From contig JADHLI010000006.1 in NCBI GenBank assembly GCA_016780775.1, positions 51,987 to 115,986 of the forward strand: DNA of 64,000 nucleotides, written 5' to 3'. A program made the translations under genes and the position numbers. Shown here one piece after another: positions 38,808 through 51,264 of the stretch. Source of the stretch: Alphaproteobacteria bacterium. GTDB lineage: Bacteria; Pseudomonadota; Alphaproteobacteria; Puniceispirillales; Puniceispirillaceae. Within the stretch, counting starts at the first letter, position 1. Each line of letters starts with the position of its first letter. The notes beneath the pieces are model-generated. The model ran no database searches. It was not told the DNA's origin and saw nothing but the letters and a program-made list of their open reading frames with translations.

Positions 38808-39219
38808 AATGCGCTATTGGGGCACTTATTTTACAGCCAGCAAGGGCTAGACCCACGCGCATATAGATTTACGAAGTTAGCCGCCACAGTTCCCAGACCA
38901 CTTTGATTCGGATTTCTTAAGTCTCTCTTCTTTATGGGAAAATATTTTTTATTAATGATTTTGGCAGTTTTTATCATGCTAAACTGTCAAGCAAAAAAAC
39001 GGCCTAAAAACTAAATTTATTTTACCAAAATTGCCGTTTGGTGACTTGAAAGAAGGGGGCGTTTCTGTTTACTTTCAGGGTTAGGGCTCCTCGGGACTGC
39101 GCTATGTATTTTCACCGTAAAATGCGCATCAAACGTTCTCGCAAAAGCTTAAAAAAAATAATAAATAAACCAGACGCCAGAGCTAATTTATAGCTGAGCG
39201 TAGCAAAGAGTATCTATCT
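38808..39219 (+). other. dnaA upstream region, A/T-rich with inverted repeats
   Basis: About 410 bases without a gene. It contains a 10-bp inverted repeat with one G-U, TTGGCAGTTT/AAACTGTCAA (38961-38970 with 38981-38990), and a long-looped AAACGGC/GCCGTTT pair (38997-39003 with 39033-39039). A/T-rich stretches surround them. I saw no good DnaA box (TTATCCACA class), and no clear -35/-10 pair, so neither an origin nor the dnaA promoter can be placed. Confidence 0.5.
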
Positions 39220-40791
39220 ATGGCGCCATCTGACAAAGACATTCCTGACCAGAGCGGTGCGTCCATATCGCTTAGCCGTCAGGACTTGCCAGTAATTCGG
39301 CAACCTCAGAATGAAAGTAAGGACGCCCTGCATCTCGCTGAGCAAAATTTGTTATGGCAGCGCGTATCGCACCGACTGAAAACAGAGCTGGGAGATGCGA
39401 AATGGCGTGCATGGATTAAACCTCTTCTGGTCAAGGAATTTACTAACGAGAATTTAATTCTTAAAGCCTCAACTAGCTTTTTGCGTGACCGCGTTCTGGC
39501 AAATTATTTGGATAAGATTCGTCTGCTGGCCGCAACAGAAACATCTGCGCGCCCAAATATACGGGTTGTCTTGGCGAGCGAAATAGAATCAGCATACCCT
39601 CTTGGAACTAGTCATGATGCTGGGTCTGGTTCGGCCAGAGAAGGTTTGGCCAGAGAAGGTTCGGCGAGAGAAGGTTCGGCGAGAGAAGGTTCGGCGAGCG
39701 CATCCGCTCATGCGCCTTATCCGCCGCGTTTATCCCAGATTCAAGAAGCAGATACACGTGCTCACCCGGGAATTGAAGGGCTGGATACACGCTTCACTTT
39801 TGAAAATTTTGTTGTTGGCGCGCCAAACCAGCTAGCCTTTGCTATTGCCAAGCGCGTTGCTGAAAGCCCAGAAGCTACGTATAACCCGCTCTTTTTATAT
39901 GGCGGGGTGGGGTTAGGCAAAACCCACCTGATGCACGCTATCGCATGGGAAATTCATTTCCGCCAGCCGCATCGCAAGGTGATGTATCTATCTGCTGAAA
40001 AGTTCATGTATCGTTTTATTCGCGCATTGCGCTATCGCGATATGATGTCTTTCAAAGAGCAGTTTCGCTCGGTAGATGTATTGATGGTGGATGACGTACA
40101 GTTTATTTCTGGTAAAGATTCCACCCAAGAAGAATTTTTTCACACCTTTAATGCGCTGGTCGAAGATGGGCGTCAGGTTGTGCTATCTGCAGATAAATCG
40201 CCAACAGATCTGTCTGGCATGGAAGAGCGTTTACGCTCGCGCCTAGGCTGGGGCATGGTAGCAGATATCCACCCCTCTGATTATGAATTGCGCCTTGGTA
40301 TCTTGCAGGCACGCCGCGAAAAATTAGGGGTGGATGTTCCAGATAAGGTACTGGATTTTCTAGCCCGCAAAATTACCTCAAACATCCGTGAAGTTGAAGG
40401 CGCTTTTAACCGGATTACCGCCTATGCAACCCTGATAGGGCATGCGGTAACGGTGGAGAATACCAAAGAGGTGTTGAGCGACCTGCTTCGTTCTAGCAAC
40501 CGCAAAATCAGCATTGATGATATCCAAAAGCAGGTAGCCGCTCATTTCAATATCAGAGTTGCGGATATGTTTTCGGCGCGCCGCGCCCGCCAGATCGCTC
40601 GCCCACGCCAAATTGCTATGTTTTTAGCTAAAAATTTGACCTCGCTATCTTATCCTGAAATCGGTCGCCAGTTTGGCAATCGTGACCATACCACCATCAT
40701 GCATGCGGTTCGTAAAATTGAGGAATTGATGGAAGCAGATGCAGGGTTGGCAGATGATGTAAGCCTGCTAAAATCGGTTCTGGCAGACTAA
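39220..40791 (+). CDS. dnaA: Chromosomal replication initiator protein DnaA
   Basis: DnaA melts the replication origin and regulates its own genes. The 523-residue protein has domain I (about 45-120, LWQRVSHRLKTELG), a linker domain II, AAA+ domain III with Walker A GGVGLGKTHLMHA (228-240) and Walker B VLMVDDVQFI, and domain IV with the DnaA-box binding signature FGNRDHTTIMHAVRKI. Domain II carries an in-frame 15-bp tandem repeat encoding GSARE units at residues 137-160. ATG 39220 is the first in-frame start. dnaN, recF and gyrB follow. Confidence 0.97.
   Translation: MAPSDKDIPDQSGASISLSRQDLPVIRQPQNESKDALHLAEQNLLWQRVSHRLKTELGDAKWRAWIKPLLVKEFTNENLILKASTSFLRDRVLANYLDKIRLLAATETSARPNIRVVLASEIESAYPLGTSHDAGSGSAREGLAREGSAREGSAREGSASASAHAPYPPRLSQIQEADTRAHPGIEGLDTRFTFENFVVGAPNQLAFAIAKRVAESPEATYNPLFLYGGVGLGKTHLMHAIAWEIHFRQPHRKVMYLSAEKFMYRFIRALRYRDMMSFKEQFRSVDVLMVDDVQFISGKDSTQEEFFHTFNALVEDGRQVVLSADKSPTDLSGMEERLRSRLGWGMVADIHPSDYELRLGILQARREKLGVDVPDKVLDFLARKITSNIREVEGAFNRITAYATLIGHAVTVENTKEVLSDLLRSSNRKISIDDIQKQVAAHFNIRVADMFSARRARQIARPRQIAMFLAKNLTSLSYPEIGRQFGNRDHTTIMHAVRKIEELMEADAGLADDVSLLKSVLAD
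39628..39698 (+). repeat. 15-bp tandem repeat (4.7 units) in dnaA domain II
   Basis: Four full 15-base units related to GGTTCGGCGAGAGAA start at 39628, 39643, 39658 and 39673, with a partial fifth from 39688. Units 3 and 4 are identical; units 1 and 2 differ by a few bases. They encode GSARE, GLARE, GSARE, GSARE, GSA in frame. Confidence 0.93.
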
Positions 40792-40831
40792 AAATTCTGC
40801 TTTTTGCGTGTAGTCAAATCGTTACACAGCT

Positions 40832-40890
40832 GGATAATTTGCCCGTTCATGTAAAATCTGTAAAAACAGCACGCAAAATAGGGATAATTT
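40832..40890 (+). promoter_or_regulatory. Pair of GGATAATTT motifs upstream of dnaN
   Basis: The nonamer GGATAATTT occurs at 40832-40840 and 40882-40890, exactly 50 bases apart, in the 197-base dnaA-dnaN spacer. Each preceding context (GCTGGATAA and TAGGGATAA) matches the reverse DnaA box TGTGGATAA at seven of nine positions, so they may be weak DnaA sites. A TATATT further down (near 40923) is a possible -10 without a good -35. Confidence 0.3.
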
Positions 40891-40988
40891 ACCATATATC
40901 TGGTGCGTGATTTTATTTGTACTGCTATATTTTGTGTGTCAAAATAGATTAATTCAAAAACCACTTCCAAATTAAGGGAAATGTACGG

Positions 40989-42092
40989 ATGAAATTTGCC
41001 ATAGACAGATTGAGTTTACTGCGTCCTCTCGGGCATGTCAGTTCTGTTGTTGAGAGGCGAAATACAATTCCAATTCTGGCCAATATTGTGATGCGCGCTG
41101 AGGCAGGGCAATTGTCTTTAACCGCGACAGATATGGAAATGGATATTGCAGAGCAAATCAGCTGTTCTGTTCAGCAGGAAGGCGCTTGTACAGTGCCGGC
41201 GCATTTGTTTTATGACATTGTGCGCAAATTGCCAGATGGTGCAGAGGTAGAGGTCAGTGTGGCGGATGGTAATGCCTCTATCAAGGCAGGGCGTTCAGCC
41301 TTTACATTGCCTACCTTGCCGGTGGAAGATTTTCCAGCTTTTAATGTTAGCGATTTGCCCGTGCATTTTAGTCTAACAACTGCTGATATGCGCCATCAGA
41401 TAGATACCACCCGCTTTGCCATTTCAAATGAAGAAACCCGCTATTACCTGAATGGTATTTTCTTTCATAAAAGCGATAGTGGCGCGTTGGCGGCCGTGGC
41501 AACAGATGGGCATCGCCTAGCCCTAGCACAGATGGATATGCCGCAAGGTGCAGAGGCCATGCCAGAGATTATTCTGCCTCGCAAGGCTGTTGGTGAACTT
41601 CGCAAATTGCTAGATGATGAAGATGGTGAGGTGTCAGTTAATTTATCAGAAACCAGAGCCGAATTTGCTTTTGGTCACGTGCGCCTAACCTCAAAGCTCA
41701 TTGATGGCTCGTTTCCTGACTATACCCGCGTAATTCCCAAGGGGAATGATAAGATTTTGAGTGTTGATACAGGCCTATTTTCCGCTGCTGTTGACCGTGT
41801 TTCTACCATTTCATCGGAAAAATCTCGCGCGGTGAAGCTTAGCCTTACTACCAATTTGCTTACCCTGTCAGCGAGCACGCCTGAAGCGTCCTCTGCGGTG
41901 GAGGAAATTGAGGTTAGCTACACAGGCGAAGATTTGGATATTGGGTTTAATGCGCGTTATCTGTTGGAAATTGCCCAACAGGTTGAAGGGGATGTGATGC
42001 AGCTTGCCTTGTCTGACTCCGGCTCGCCAAGTTTAATTTCAACGCCTGAGGATGACCAGAATCTGTTCGTGCTCATGCCAATGCGTGTGTGA
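40989..42092 (+). CDS. dnaN: DNA polymerase III subunit beta (sliding clamp)
   Basis: The ring-shaped processivity clamp of DNA polymerase III. The 367-residue protein shows the three-domain clamp layout, with motifs PILANIVMRAE, TTRFAISNEETRYYLNGIFF, ATDGHRLA and the C-terminal clamp-loader binding end LFVLMPMRV. It starts at ATG 40989, following dnaA by 197 bases. Confidence 0.97.
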   Translation: MKFAIDRLSLLRPLGHVSSVVERRNTIPILANIVMRAEAGQLSLTATDMEMDIAEQISCSVQQEGACTVPAHLFYDIVRKLPDGAEVEVSVADGNASIKAGRSAFTLPTLPVEDFPAFNVSDLPVHFSLTTADMRHQIDTTRFAISNEETRYYLNGIFFHKSDSGALAAVATDGHRLALAQMDMPQGAEAMPEIILPRKAVGELRKLLDDEDGEVSVNLSETRAEFAFGHVRLTSKLIDGSFPDYTRVIPKGNDKILSVDTGLFSAAVDRVSTISSEKSRAVKLSLTTNLLTLSASTPEASSAVEEIEVSYTGEDLDIGFNARYLLEIAQQVEGDVMQLALSDSGSPSLISTPEDDQNLFVLMPMRV

Positions 42093-42145
42093 TAGCCTGA
42101 AATTAGGCCTAGATACCAAGCCTTGAAACCTTGATTAAGCCCTCG

Positions 42146-42175
42146 ATTGAATATGGCAATTGAATATGGCAATTG
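42146..42175 (+). repeat. 13-bp tandem repeat between dnaN and recF
   Basis: ATTGAATATGGCA occurs at 42146-42158 and 42159-42171 without mismatch, followed by ATTG of a third copy. The 122-base spacer holds no other clear feature. Confidence 0.92.
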
Positions 42176-42214
42176 CGTAAAACCATGCAAAACCCCTGAT
42201 ACAGGGACGGGTAA

Positions 42215-45887
<3,673 letters not shown>

Positions 45888-45888
<1 letters not shown>

Positions 45889-47219
45889 TGACCGGATTAG
45901 GCGCTAAATTTCGCAACGCCATTTCGCAGCGGCAAACCCAAAGCCCTTCGATAACGCAGCATTCCGTTATTGACACAAAAGCGGTCATTGCGATTCGCTG
46001 GCTTGCGCTTGCAGGGCAAACTATTGCGCTGGTTATTGTGGCGTTTGGTTTCGGCTATGAAGGTGCGTTTTCAAGTGCCTTTGGGCTGGTTGCGGTAGGC
46101 GCAGCGGTCAATCTATGGCAAAGCTGGCGTAGCCGCTATCAAACAGTGACGAGCCGGCCAGAATTACTATTAGCGCTTTCTTTTGATGTCTTGCAGCTGT
46201 CGGGGCTCTTATATCTAACTGGCGGGATGGCCAATCCTTTTGCGATGCTATTGCTTGCTCCTGTTGTGGTCTCTGCTGCCTTGCTAGATTTTAGGGCAAC
46301 GGTCTATTTGGTGCTATTGGTTGGATTTTGCGCGATTATGGTCACGCATTTCTATCTTCCTTTGCCTTTCTCCGAAGCTGATTTTGCGCTTCCTGCTTTA
46401 TATTTAAGTGGTCTGTTTACCGCCCTTTTAGTCTCTTGTGTTTTTATAGGATTTTATGTTTGGTATCTGGCGGATAAAGCCCGTCAGGCAAATGCGGCAT
46501 TGGCGGCGATGCAGTTGTTGCTAGAGCGTGATAGGCGCGCGACTGTGCTGGGTAGTTTGGCGGCCGCAGCCGCGCATAAGCTTGGCTCTCCTCTAAATAC
46601 TATCGCAGTTATTAGTCATGATATGAAAGCTTCTTTGAGGGGAAAAATTGATAGTAATGATGAGGTGTTGCAGGATGTTAGCCTGTTAAATGATGAGGTT
46701 GAGAGATGCCGTACCATCCTGAGTGAATTGGATAGGGATGCGCAAACAGACCAGCTCGCTCGTGATGTAGCATTGCCAGTAAGTCAGATGATACAGGCAC
46801 TTTTGGATCCTAAATTAGCAGAGCTAATTGGGCGCGTGAGCTTCAAAGCTGAGGCACTTGATGATAGTCCAGAGCCAATGGCCAAACCTATTCCTGATTT
46901 GAAATATGCATTAGAAATTTTGCTTGATAATGCCAATGATTATGCCGCTAAAAAAATCACCTTCGCCCTTGGCTGGTCACAAAAAGCTATTGCGATTGAG
47001 ATTTGTGATGATGGTCCGGGTTTTACCCCGCTTGTTCTGTCGCGTGTTGGTCAGCCTTGGAATAGCAGCCGCGAGGGGCGCGAAGGGCATAAGGGGCTGG
47101 GCTTGTTCCTTGCGATGACGCTCATTGAAGCGCTAGATGGTGACGTGAAAATTGTGAATGCGCCATCTGGCGGGGGTGCACAGGTTGTTATACATATGTC
47201 ACGCGACTCTTTATTATAA
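45888..47219 (+). CDS. regB: RegB/PrrB/ActS-type redox sensor histidine kinase
   Basis: A membrane kinase of the global redox RegB/RegA family. About six membrane segments span residues 33-195, with the quinone-sensing heptapeptide GGMANPF (112-118) and its conserved Pro/Phe context. The H-box is AAAAHKLGSPLNTI with His230, and the redox Cys is Cys274 (EVERCRTIL). The ATPase domain has an N box (LLDNANDYA), G1 (DDGPGF) and G2 (GHKGLGLFLA). Unlike the usual AAAAHELGTPL, the residue after His is Lys, not Glu. It starts in the gyrB stop (TGATG), so it is translationally coupled to gyrase B. RegA follows after 136 bases. Confidence 0.92.
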
Positions 47220-47282
47220 ATCTATTTGCGGGCAATAGTCAGCTAATAGTCTGGCAATTCTTAACAAATGCCCCATTTAAAT

Positions 47283-47311
47283 AGAGGAGATGCTGTGTTG
47301 GCAGCCTCTTT
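47283..47311 (+). terminator. Terminator-like hairpin between regB and regA
   Basis: AGAGG (47283-47287) and GCTG (47292-47295) pair with CAGC (47302-47305) and CCTCT (47305-47309) across a short bulge, followed by TTT. It could end gyrB-regB transcription or reduce read-through into regA. The bulge makes the assignment moderate. Confidence 0.4.
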
Positions 47312-47355
47312 TACGGTGTTAATTTGACCCTTCCAAACTAGGTGCAAAAGACAAG

Positions 47356-47883
47356 ATGGCAAAAGAACTTCTGATCTTGGATGATGATAATGCGTTGCGC
47401 CGAACCTTATCGCGCGCCATGGCTCAGCGTGGTTTTTCTGTGATGCAAGCAGCTAGTGTCAAAGAAGCCCGAGAGCAAATCCAAATTACTGCACCTGATT
47501 TCGCGGTGCTGGATTTAAAGCTAGAAGATGGAAATGGGCTAGAAATTGTCACTGCATTACGCAATCTTCGCCCGGATTGTCGCATCGTAATTCTAACTGG
47601 CTTTGGCAATATTGCTACTGCGGTTGCGGCTGTAAAGGCTGGGGCGTTAGATTATTTGCCAAAGCCGACAAACCCAGATGCCATTGAAAAGGCTCTGCTT
47701 CAACAAGAAGGAAATTTGCCGCAACCGCCTGAAGATCCGATGAGTGCAGACCGGGTAAGATGGGAGCATATTCAGCGTGTGTTTGAGCAATGTGATCGCA
47801 ATGTTTCTGAAACAGCCAGACGGTTGAAGATGCATAGGCGGACTTTGCAACGCATTCTTGCAAAACATGCGCCGCGAAGTTAA
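47356..47883 (+). CDS. regA: RegA/PrrA/ActR-type response regulator
   Basis: A 175-residue two-component regulator. The receiver domain has the acidic pair LDDD (8-11), phospho-acceptor Asp53 (AVLDLKLEDG) and Lys of LPKP. A Pro-rich hinge (LPQPPEDP) leads to a Fis-type helix-turn-helix (NVSETARRLKMHRRTLQRIL) that is almost invariant in RegA proteins. It controls redox-dependent genes (respiration, carbon and nitrogen metabolism) in alphaproteobacteria. ATG 47356. Confidence 0.94.
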   Translation: MAKELLILDDDNALRRTLSRAMAQRGFSVMQAASVKEAREQIQITAPDFAVLDLKLEDGNGLEIVTALRNLRPDCRIVILTGFGNIATAVAAVKAGALDYLPKPTNPDAIEKALLQQEGNLPQPPEDPMSADRVRWEHIQRVFEQCDRNVSETARRLKMHRRTLQRILAKHAPRS

Positions 47884-47992
47884 ACTCACCTCGCCCAGTT
47901 CAGTGTAATAAAGCGCTGCTAGCATGCCTCGTTAATTTTTAATTCCTGTTTAGATTTTAATCATTTGGTTAATGGCTTCATGATATTGAGTT

Positions 47993-48184
47993 ATGGAAAT
48001 GACAACGCATAAGCGATATCGCTTTTTAAGCGGCCCGGATGATGCAGAATTTTGTCAGCGCGTAAGTGAGGCGCTTGCCCAAGGCTATAAGCTTTATGGT
48101 AATCCGGTTCTGGTGATAGAAGAGGGTCAGCGTATTGTTGGCCAGGCTGTAATTTGGACGGACACCGAAAAGGAAAAGCTGTAA
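47993..48184 (+). CDS. DUF1737 protein
   Basis: A 63-residue protein matching the DUF1737 pattern: RYRFLSGPDDAEFCQRVSEAL, G-Y-LYGNPVLV and the tail IVGQAVI. The family is common in proteobacteria and has no known function. Start at ATG 47993 or two codons later. It lies alone between regA and metZ, the latter 37 bases downstream. Confidence 0.8.
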   Translation: MEMTTHKRYRFLSGPDDAEFCQRVSEALAQGYKLYGNPVLVIEEGQRIVGQAVIWTDTEKEKL

Positions 48185-48221
48185 GAACAGCTTTTGCTTA
48201 TTAAAAATGAAGAGATAACAA

Positions 48222-49415
48222 ATGGCATCTTCTAAGGACTGGCACAGCGATACCAAACAGGTAAGAGCAGGGCTTGCACGAACAGAAAATAGGGAAACTT
48301 CAGAAGCGTTGTTTCTGAATTCTGGCTATGTTTATGATAGCGCCGAGCAAGCTGCGGCAGCGTTCAAAGGAGAGGTAGATAATTTTATCTATTCGCGCTA
48401 TGGCAATCCAACTTTGCAAATGGCGGAAGAACGGCTTGCCACTATTGAGGGCGCAGAGGCCTGCCGCGTTTGTTCAACAGGTATGGCAGCGATTTTTGCC
48501 TCTATGGCTTGCCAGCTAGAAGCCGGCGACAGGGTTGTGGCCAGTCAGGCATTATTCGGCGCTTGCCATGCGATTCTAACAAAAATATTGCCGCGCTGGG
48601 GCATCCAGACTGAGCTGATAGATGGCACCGATATTACCGCATGGCAGGCGGCATTAGCAAAGCCGGCAAAGCTGGTATTTATGGAAAGCCCGTCTAATCC
48701 AGTTTTGCAGCTGGTAGATATTGCAGCTGTTTCAGCGTTGGCACATAAGGCTGGGGCAAAGGTGATCGTTGATAATGTTTTTGCTACGCCCATTCACCAG
48801 TCGCCTCTGAAATTGGGCGCCGATATCGTTACCTATTCCACCACCAAACATCTAGATGGGCAAGGCCGACTTCTAGGTGGTGCGGTGTTGGCAGATAAAG
48901 CGTTCATTGAAGAGGTGTTTCAGCCTTTTTATCGGCAAACAGGCGCTTCAATGAGCGCATTTAATGCATGGGTGCTGGTAAAGTCGTTGAAAACTTTGCG
49001 CTTGCGCATCGAAGCAATGTCGGCAACTGCTGCTCGAATAGCCGAAAAGCTGGCAGAGCATAAAGCCATAGAAGCAGTGTTGTATCCAGGTCATAAAACT
49101 CACCCACAACATAAGCTGGCCAAAGCCCAGATGTCTGGTTTTGGCTCGCTAATCGCCCTGAAAGTCAAGGGCGGCAGAGCGGCAGCATTTACTGTTCTTG
49201 ATAGCCTGAACCTCATCGATATTTCTAATAATTTAGGGGATGCAAAATCACTAGCTTGTCATCCCGCTAGCACTACTCACGCCAATCTTAGCGATAGTGA
49301 ACGGTTAGCCTTATCTATTAGCGAGAGCCATTTAAGGCTGTCTGTGGGGCTGGAACATTATGATGATTTATGGCGGGATCTCTGCCAAGCGCTAGATAAG
49401 ATAGTGAGTGATTAA
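48222..49415 (+). CDS. metZ: O-succinylhomoserine sulfhydrylase
   Basis: A PLP enzyme that makes homocysteine from O-succinylhomoserine and sulfide. The 397-residue Cys/Met metabolism family protein has the PLP Lys209 in TYSTTKHLDG, YSRYGNPT near residue 57 and the ESPSNP motif. QGRLLGGAV after the Lys and overall size fit MetZ better than cystathionine gamma-synthase, though subfamilies overlap. The EamA gene starts four bases downstream. Confidence 0.9.
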   Translation: MASSKDWHSDTKQVRAGLARTENRETSEALFLNSGYVYDSAEQAAAAFKGEVDNFIYSRYGNPTLQMAEERLATIEGAEACRVCSTGMAAIFASMACQLEAGDRVVASQALFGACHAILTKILPRWGIQTELIDGTDITAWQAALAKPAKLVFMESPSNPVLQLVDIAAVSALAHKAGAKVIVDNVFATPIHQSPLKLGADIVTYSTTKHLDGQGRLLGGAVLADKAFIEEVFQPFYRQTGASMSAFNAWVLVKSLKTLRLRIEAMSATAARIAEKLAEHKAIEAVLYPGHKTHPQHKLAKAQMSGFGSLIALKVKGGRAAAFTVLDSLNLIDISNNLGDAKSLACHPASTTHANLSDSERLALSISESHLRLSVGLEHYDDLWRDLCQALDKIVSD

Positions 49416-49418
49416 TTA

Positions 49419-50156
49419 ATGGCGCTTGCCCATCTCTTTGCCTTAGGTGCGGCGCTTAGCTGGACGTTGGCTAGCCTGTTCAGTCATCAGGCAGCCTTAC
49501 GCTTTGGCTCATTGCATTTTAATCGTCTTAGAATGCTGGCAGCAGCTATTTTACTGGTCATTATGATAGCGCTAACTGGCGGCAATTTTGCCCTGCCCTC
49601 CTCTTTCTGGTTGCCAGTTTTTCTATCCAGTATTGTCGGGGTTGTATTAGGGGATTATTTTTTGTTTGTGGCGATGCGCCGCTTAGGCCCTAGACGCACC
49701 GCAATTTTATTTGCCGCTAATGCGCCGATAGCAGCTATTCTGGGCTGGCTATTTCTGGATGAAATTCTGTCTGGTCTTCAAATATTAGCAATTCTTATTG
49801 GATTTGCTGGTATTTGTTGTGCCATTATTTACGGCAAAAGGCGGGATCTTCTGCATATCTGGGAGGCAATAACCCCGCCGCTCTGGATAGGGATAGCTGC
49901 TGGGTGTCTTGCTGCCTCTGGTCAGGCTGTTGGCGTATTGTTGCTACGTCCGGTGATGAGTGCTGGAAGCGACCCTATGTTTGTGGGGCTGATACGGGTC
50001 TCTATCGCAGGGCTGGTATTTTGGCTAACATGGCCATTTGACAGGCGTAAATCAGAGCATCCTTTAATGCCGGATATTAAGCTGTCTTTTTTGATCCTTG
50101 CTAATGGTTTTTTTGGCCTTAGCTTTGGTGTGTTTTTGCTTTTAAAAGCCCTTTAA
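49419..50156 (+). CDS. EamA/DMT-family transporter, truncated by an in-frame stop
   Basis: The first 245 residues of a DMT-type small-molecule exporter, with about eight membrane segments and an EamA motif (GVVLGDYFLFVAMRRLGPRRTA and onward). Reading stops at TAA 50154-50156 (LLLKAL then stop). In the same frame the next 48 codons continue the family pattern to a TAA at 50301, so the last two membrane segments are missing. It starts four bases after metZ. The full gene would encode 294 residues, a normal DMT length. Confidence 0.8.
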   Translation: MALAHLFALGAALSWTLASLFSHQAALRFGSLHFNRLRMLAAAILLVIMIALTGGNFALPSSFWLPVFLSSIVGVVLGDYFLFVAMRRLGPRRTAILFAANAPIAAILGWLFLDEILSGLQILAILIGFAGICCAIIYGKRRDLLHIWEAITPPLWIGIAAGCLAASGQAVGVLLLRPVMSAGSDPMFVGLIRVSIAGLVFWLTWPFDRRKSEHPLMPDIKLSFLILANGFFGLSFGVFLLLKAL

Positions 50157-50303
50157 ACAGGCAATGTTGCAGAGGCAACCATTTTGTCTGCGACCAGTCC
50201 TGTGATGATTCTGCCCTTTATCTGGTATAAAACAGGACGGTGCCCTGCATGGGGCGCTTGGCTTGGTGCCTTATTGGTAGTCGCTAGCACTACTCTTCTT
50301 TAA
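50157..50303 (+). pseudogene. C-terminal remnant of the interrupted EamA transporter
   Basis: In the frame of the preceding gene, codons after the TAA read TGNVAEATILSATSPVMIL and then WLGALLVVASTTLL before TAA 50301-50303. This is the standard last part of an EamA domain, and it has no start or ribosome binding site of its own. A single base change would restore the gene. Confidence 0.7.
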
Positions 50304-50349
50304 CACTTTGGTGCTTTGCTGCATTTCAGCTAGCGTGAAAGGCCTTTTT

Positions 50350-51264
50350 ATGAGCCATGATTTTATCCGTCCAAAGCCGCTAGATTTTGTGATCCTACTG
50401 GTTTTGTCGATTATTTGGGGTTCTGCCTTTGGTGCAATAAAAATAGCAGTGGATAGCACAGGGCCGTTTAGCCTTGTGGCAGTGCGCACACTGGTAGGGT
50501 TTCTGGTTTTGTTTGTTTTCCTCGCGCTTTCAGGGGGGGTGAAACTGGATTTTGCGCGTCTGCCTTATCGCCGCTTGCTGGCTATCGGGTTTGTAGGCAC
50601 GCTTCTGCCCTTCTTTTTGATCTCTTGGGCTGAACAAACTGTGGATAGTGCAGTTGCTGGCCTCCTAAATGGGGCTGGACCGCTGGTAACGGTTCTTGGT
50701 GCACATTTTATCACCCGTGATGAGTTGATGACAAAGGGCAGGCTGGCTGGTGTTCTATTAGGGCTGGTTGGAATTATCATTTTAATGCAGGACGGCCTCG
50801 AAAAGCTGGGTACTGGCTCGCTGCTTGGCCAAATCGCTCTGGTTGTTGCCTTTGGCTGTTATGCGGCTGGAAATTTGATGGTGCGCGGTGTTAAGCTTTT
50901 AACACCTGTTCAATTAGCGGCTTGTAGTTTGGCGCTTTCTTCGCTTATTAGCGTGCCAGCTGCCTTATGGCTGGAAGCCCCAACCCCGCAAAGCTGGTCA
51001 CTAGAAGTGTGGGGTGCTTTATTATGGCTTGCGGTTGTATCCACAGCCTTTGCATTTTCGCTACGTTATGTTTTGATAAGACGGGCAGGGGCAGGTTTTG
51101 TGGCAAATGTTGGCTATCTGATTCCGATTGTTGCAGTGCTGATAGGCTTCTTTTTCCTAGATGAGCGCATTACGCCTATGACGGTTCTAGCGATGCTAAT
51201 CATTTTGCTAAGCTTGTATGTTACCAGACGCGCTGGCATTAAATTGAGAAAGATAAATGATTAA
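50350..51264 (+). CDS. EamA/DMT-family transporter
   Basis: A 304-residue protein with ten predicted membrane segments and two EamA repeats (WGSAFGAIKIAVDSTGPF at the first, GCYAAGNLMVRGVKLL at the second). I begin at ATG 50350, seven bases after AAAGG; the frame is open to 50308. Substrate unknown. Its last eight bases overlap the following dehalogenase gene, which suggests one transcript. Confidence 0.85.
   Translation: MSHDFIRPKPLDFVILLVLSIIWGSAFGAIKIAVDSTGPFSLVAVRTLVGFLVLFVFLALSGGVKLDFARLPYRRLLAIGFVGTLLPFFLISWAEQTVDSAVAGLLNGAGPLVTVLGAHFITRDELMTKGRLAGVLLGLVGIIILMQDGLEKLGTGSLLGQIALVVAFGCYAAGNLMVRGVKLLTPVQLAACSLALSSLISVPAALWLEAPTPQSWSLEVWGALLWLAVVSTAFAFSLRYVLIRRAGAGFVANVGYLIPIVAVLIGFFFLDERITPMTVLAMLIILLSLYVTRRAGIKLRKIND

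Noticed and set aside
38808..39219. Replication origin at rpsT-dnaA
   Set aside because: No DnaA boxes were found and alphaproteobacterial origins are often elsewhere, so oriC was not called.
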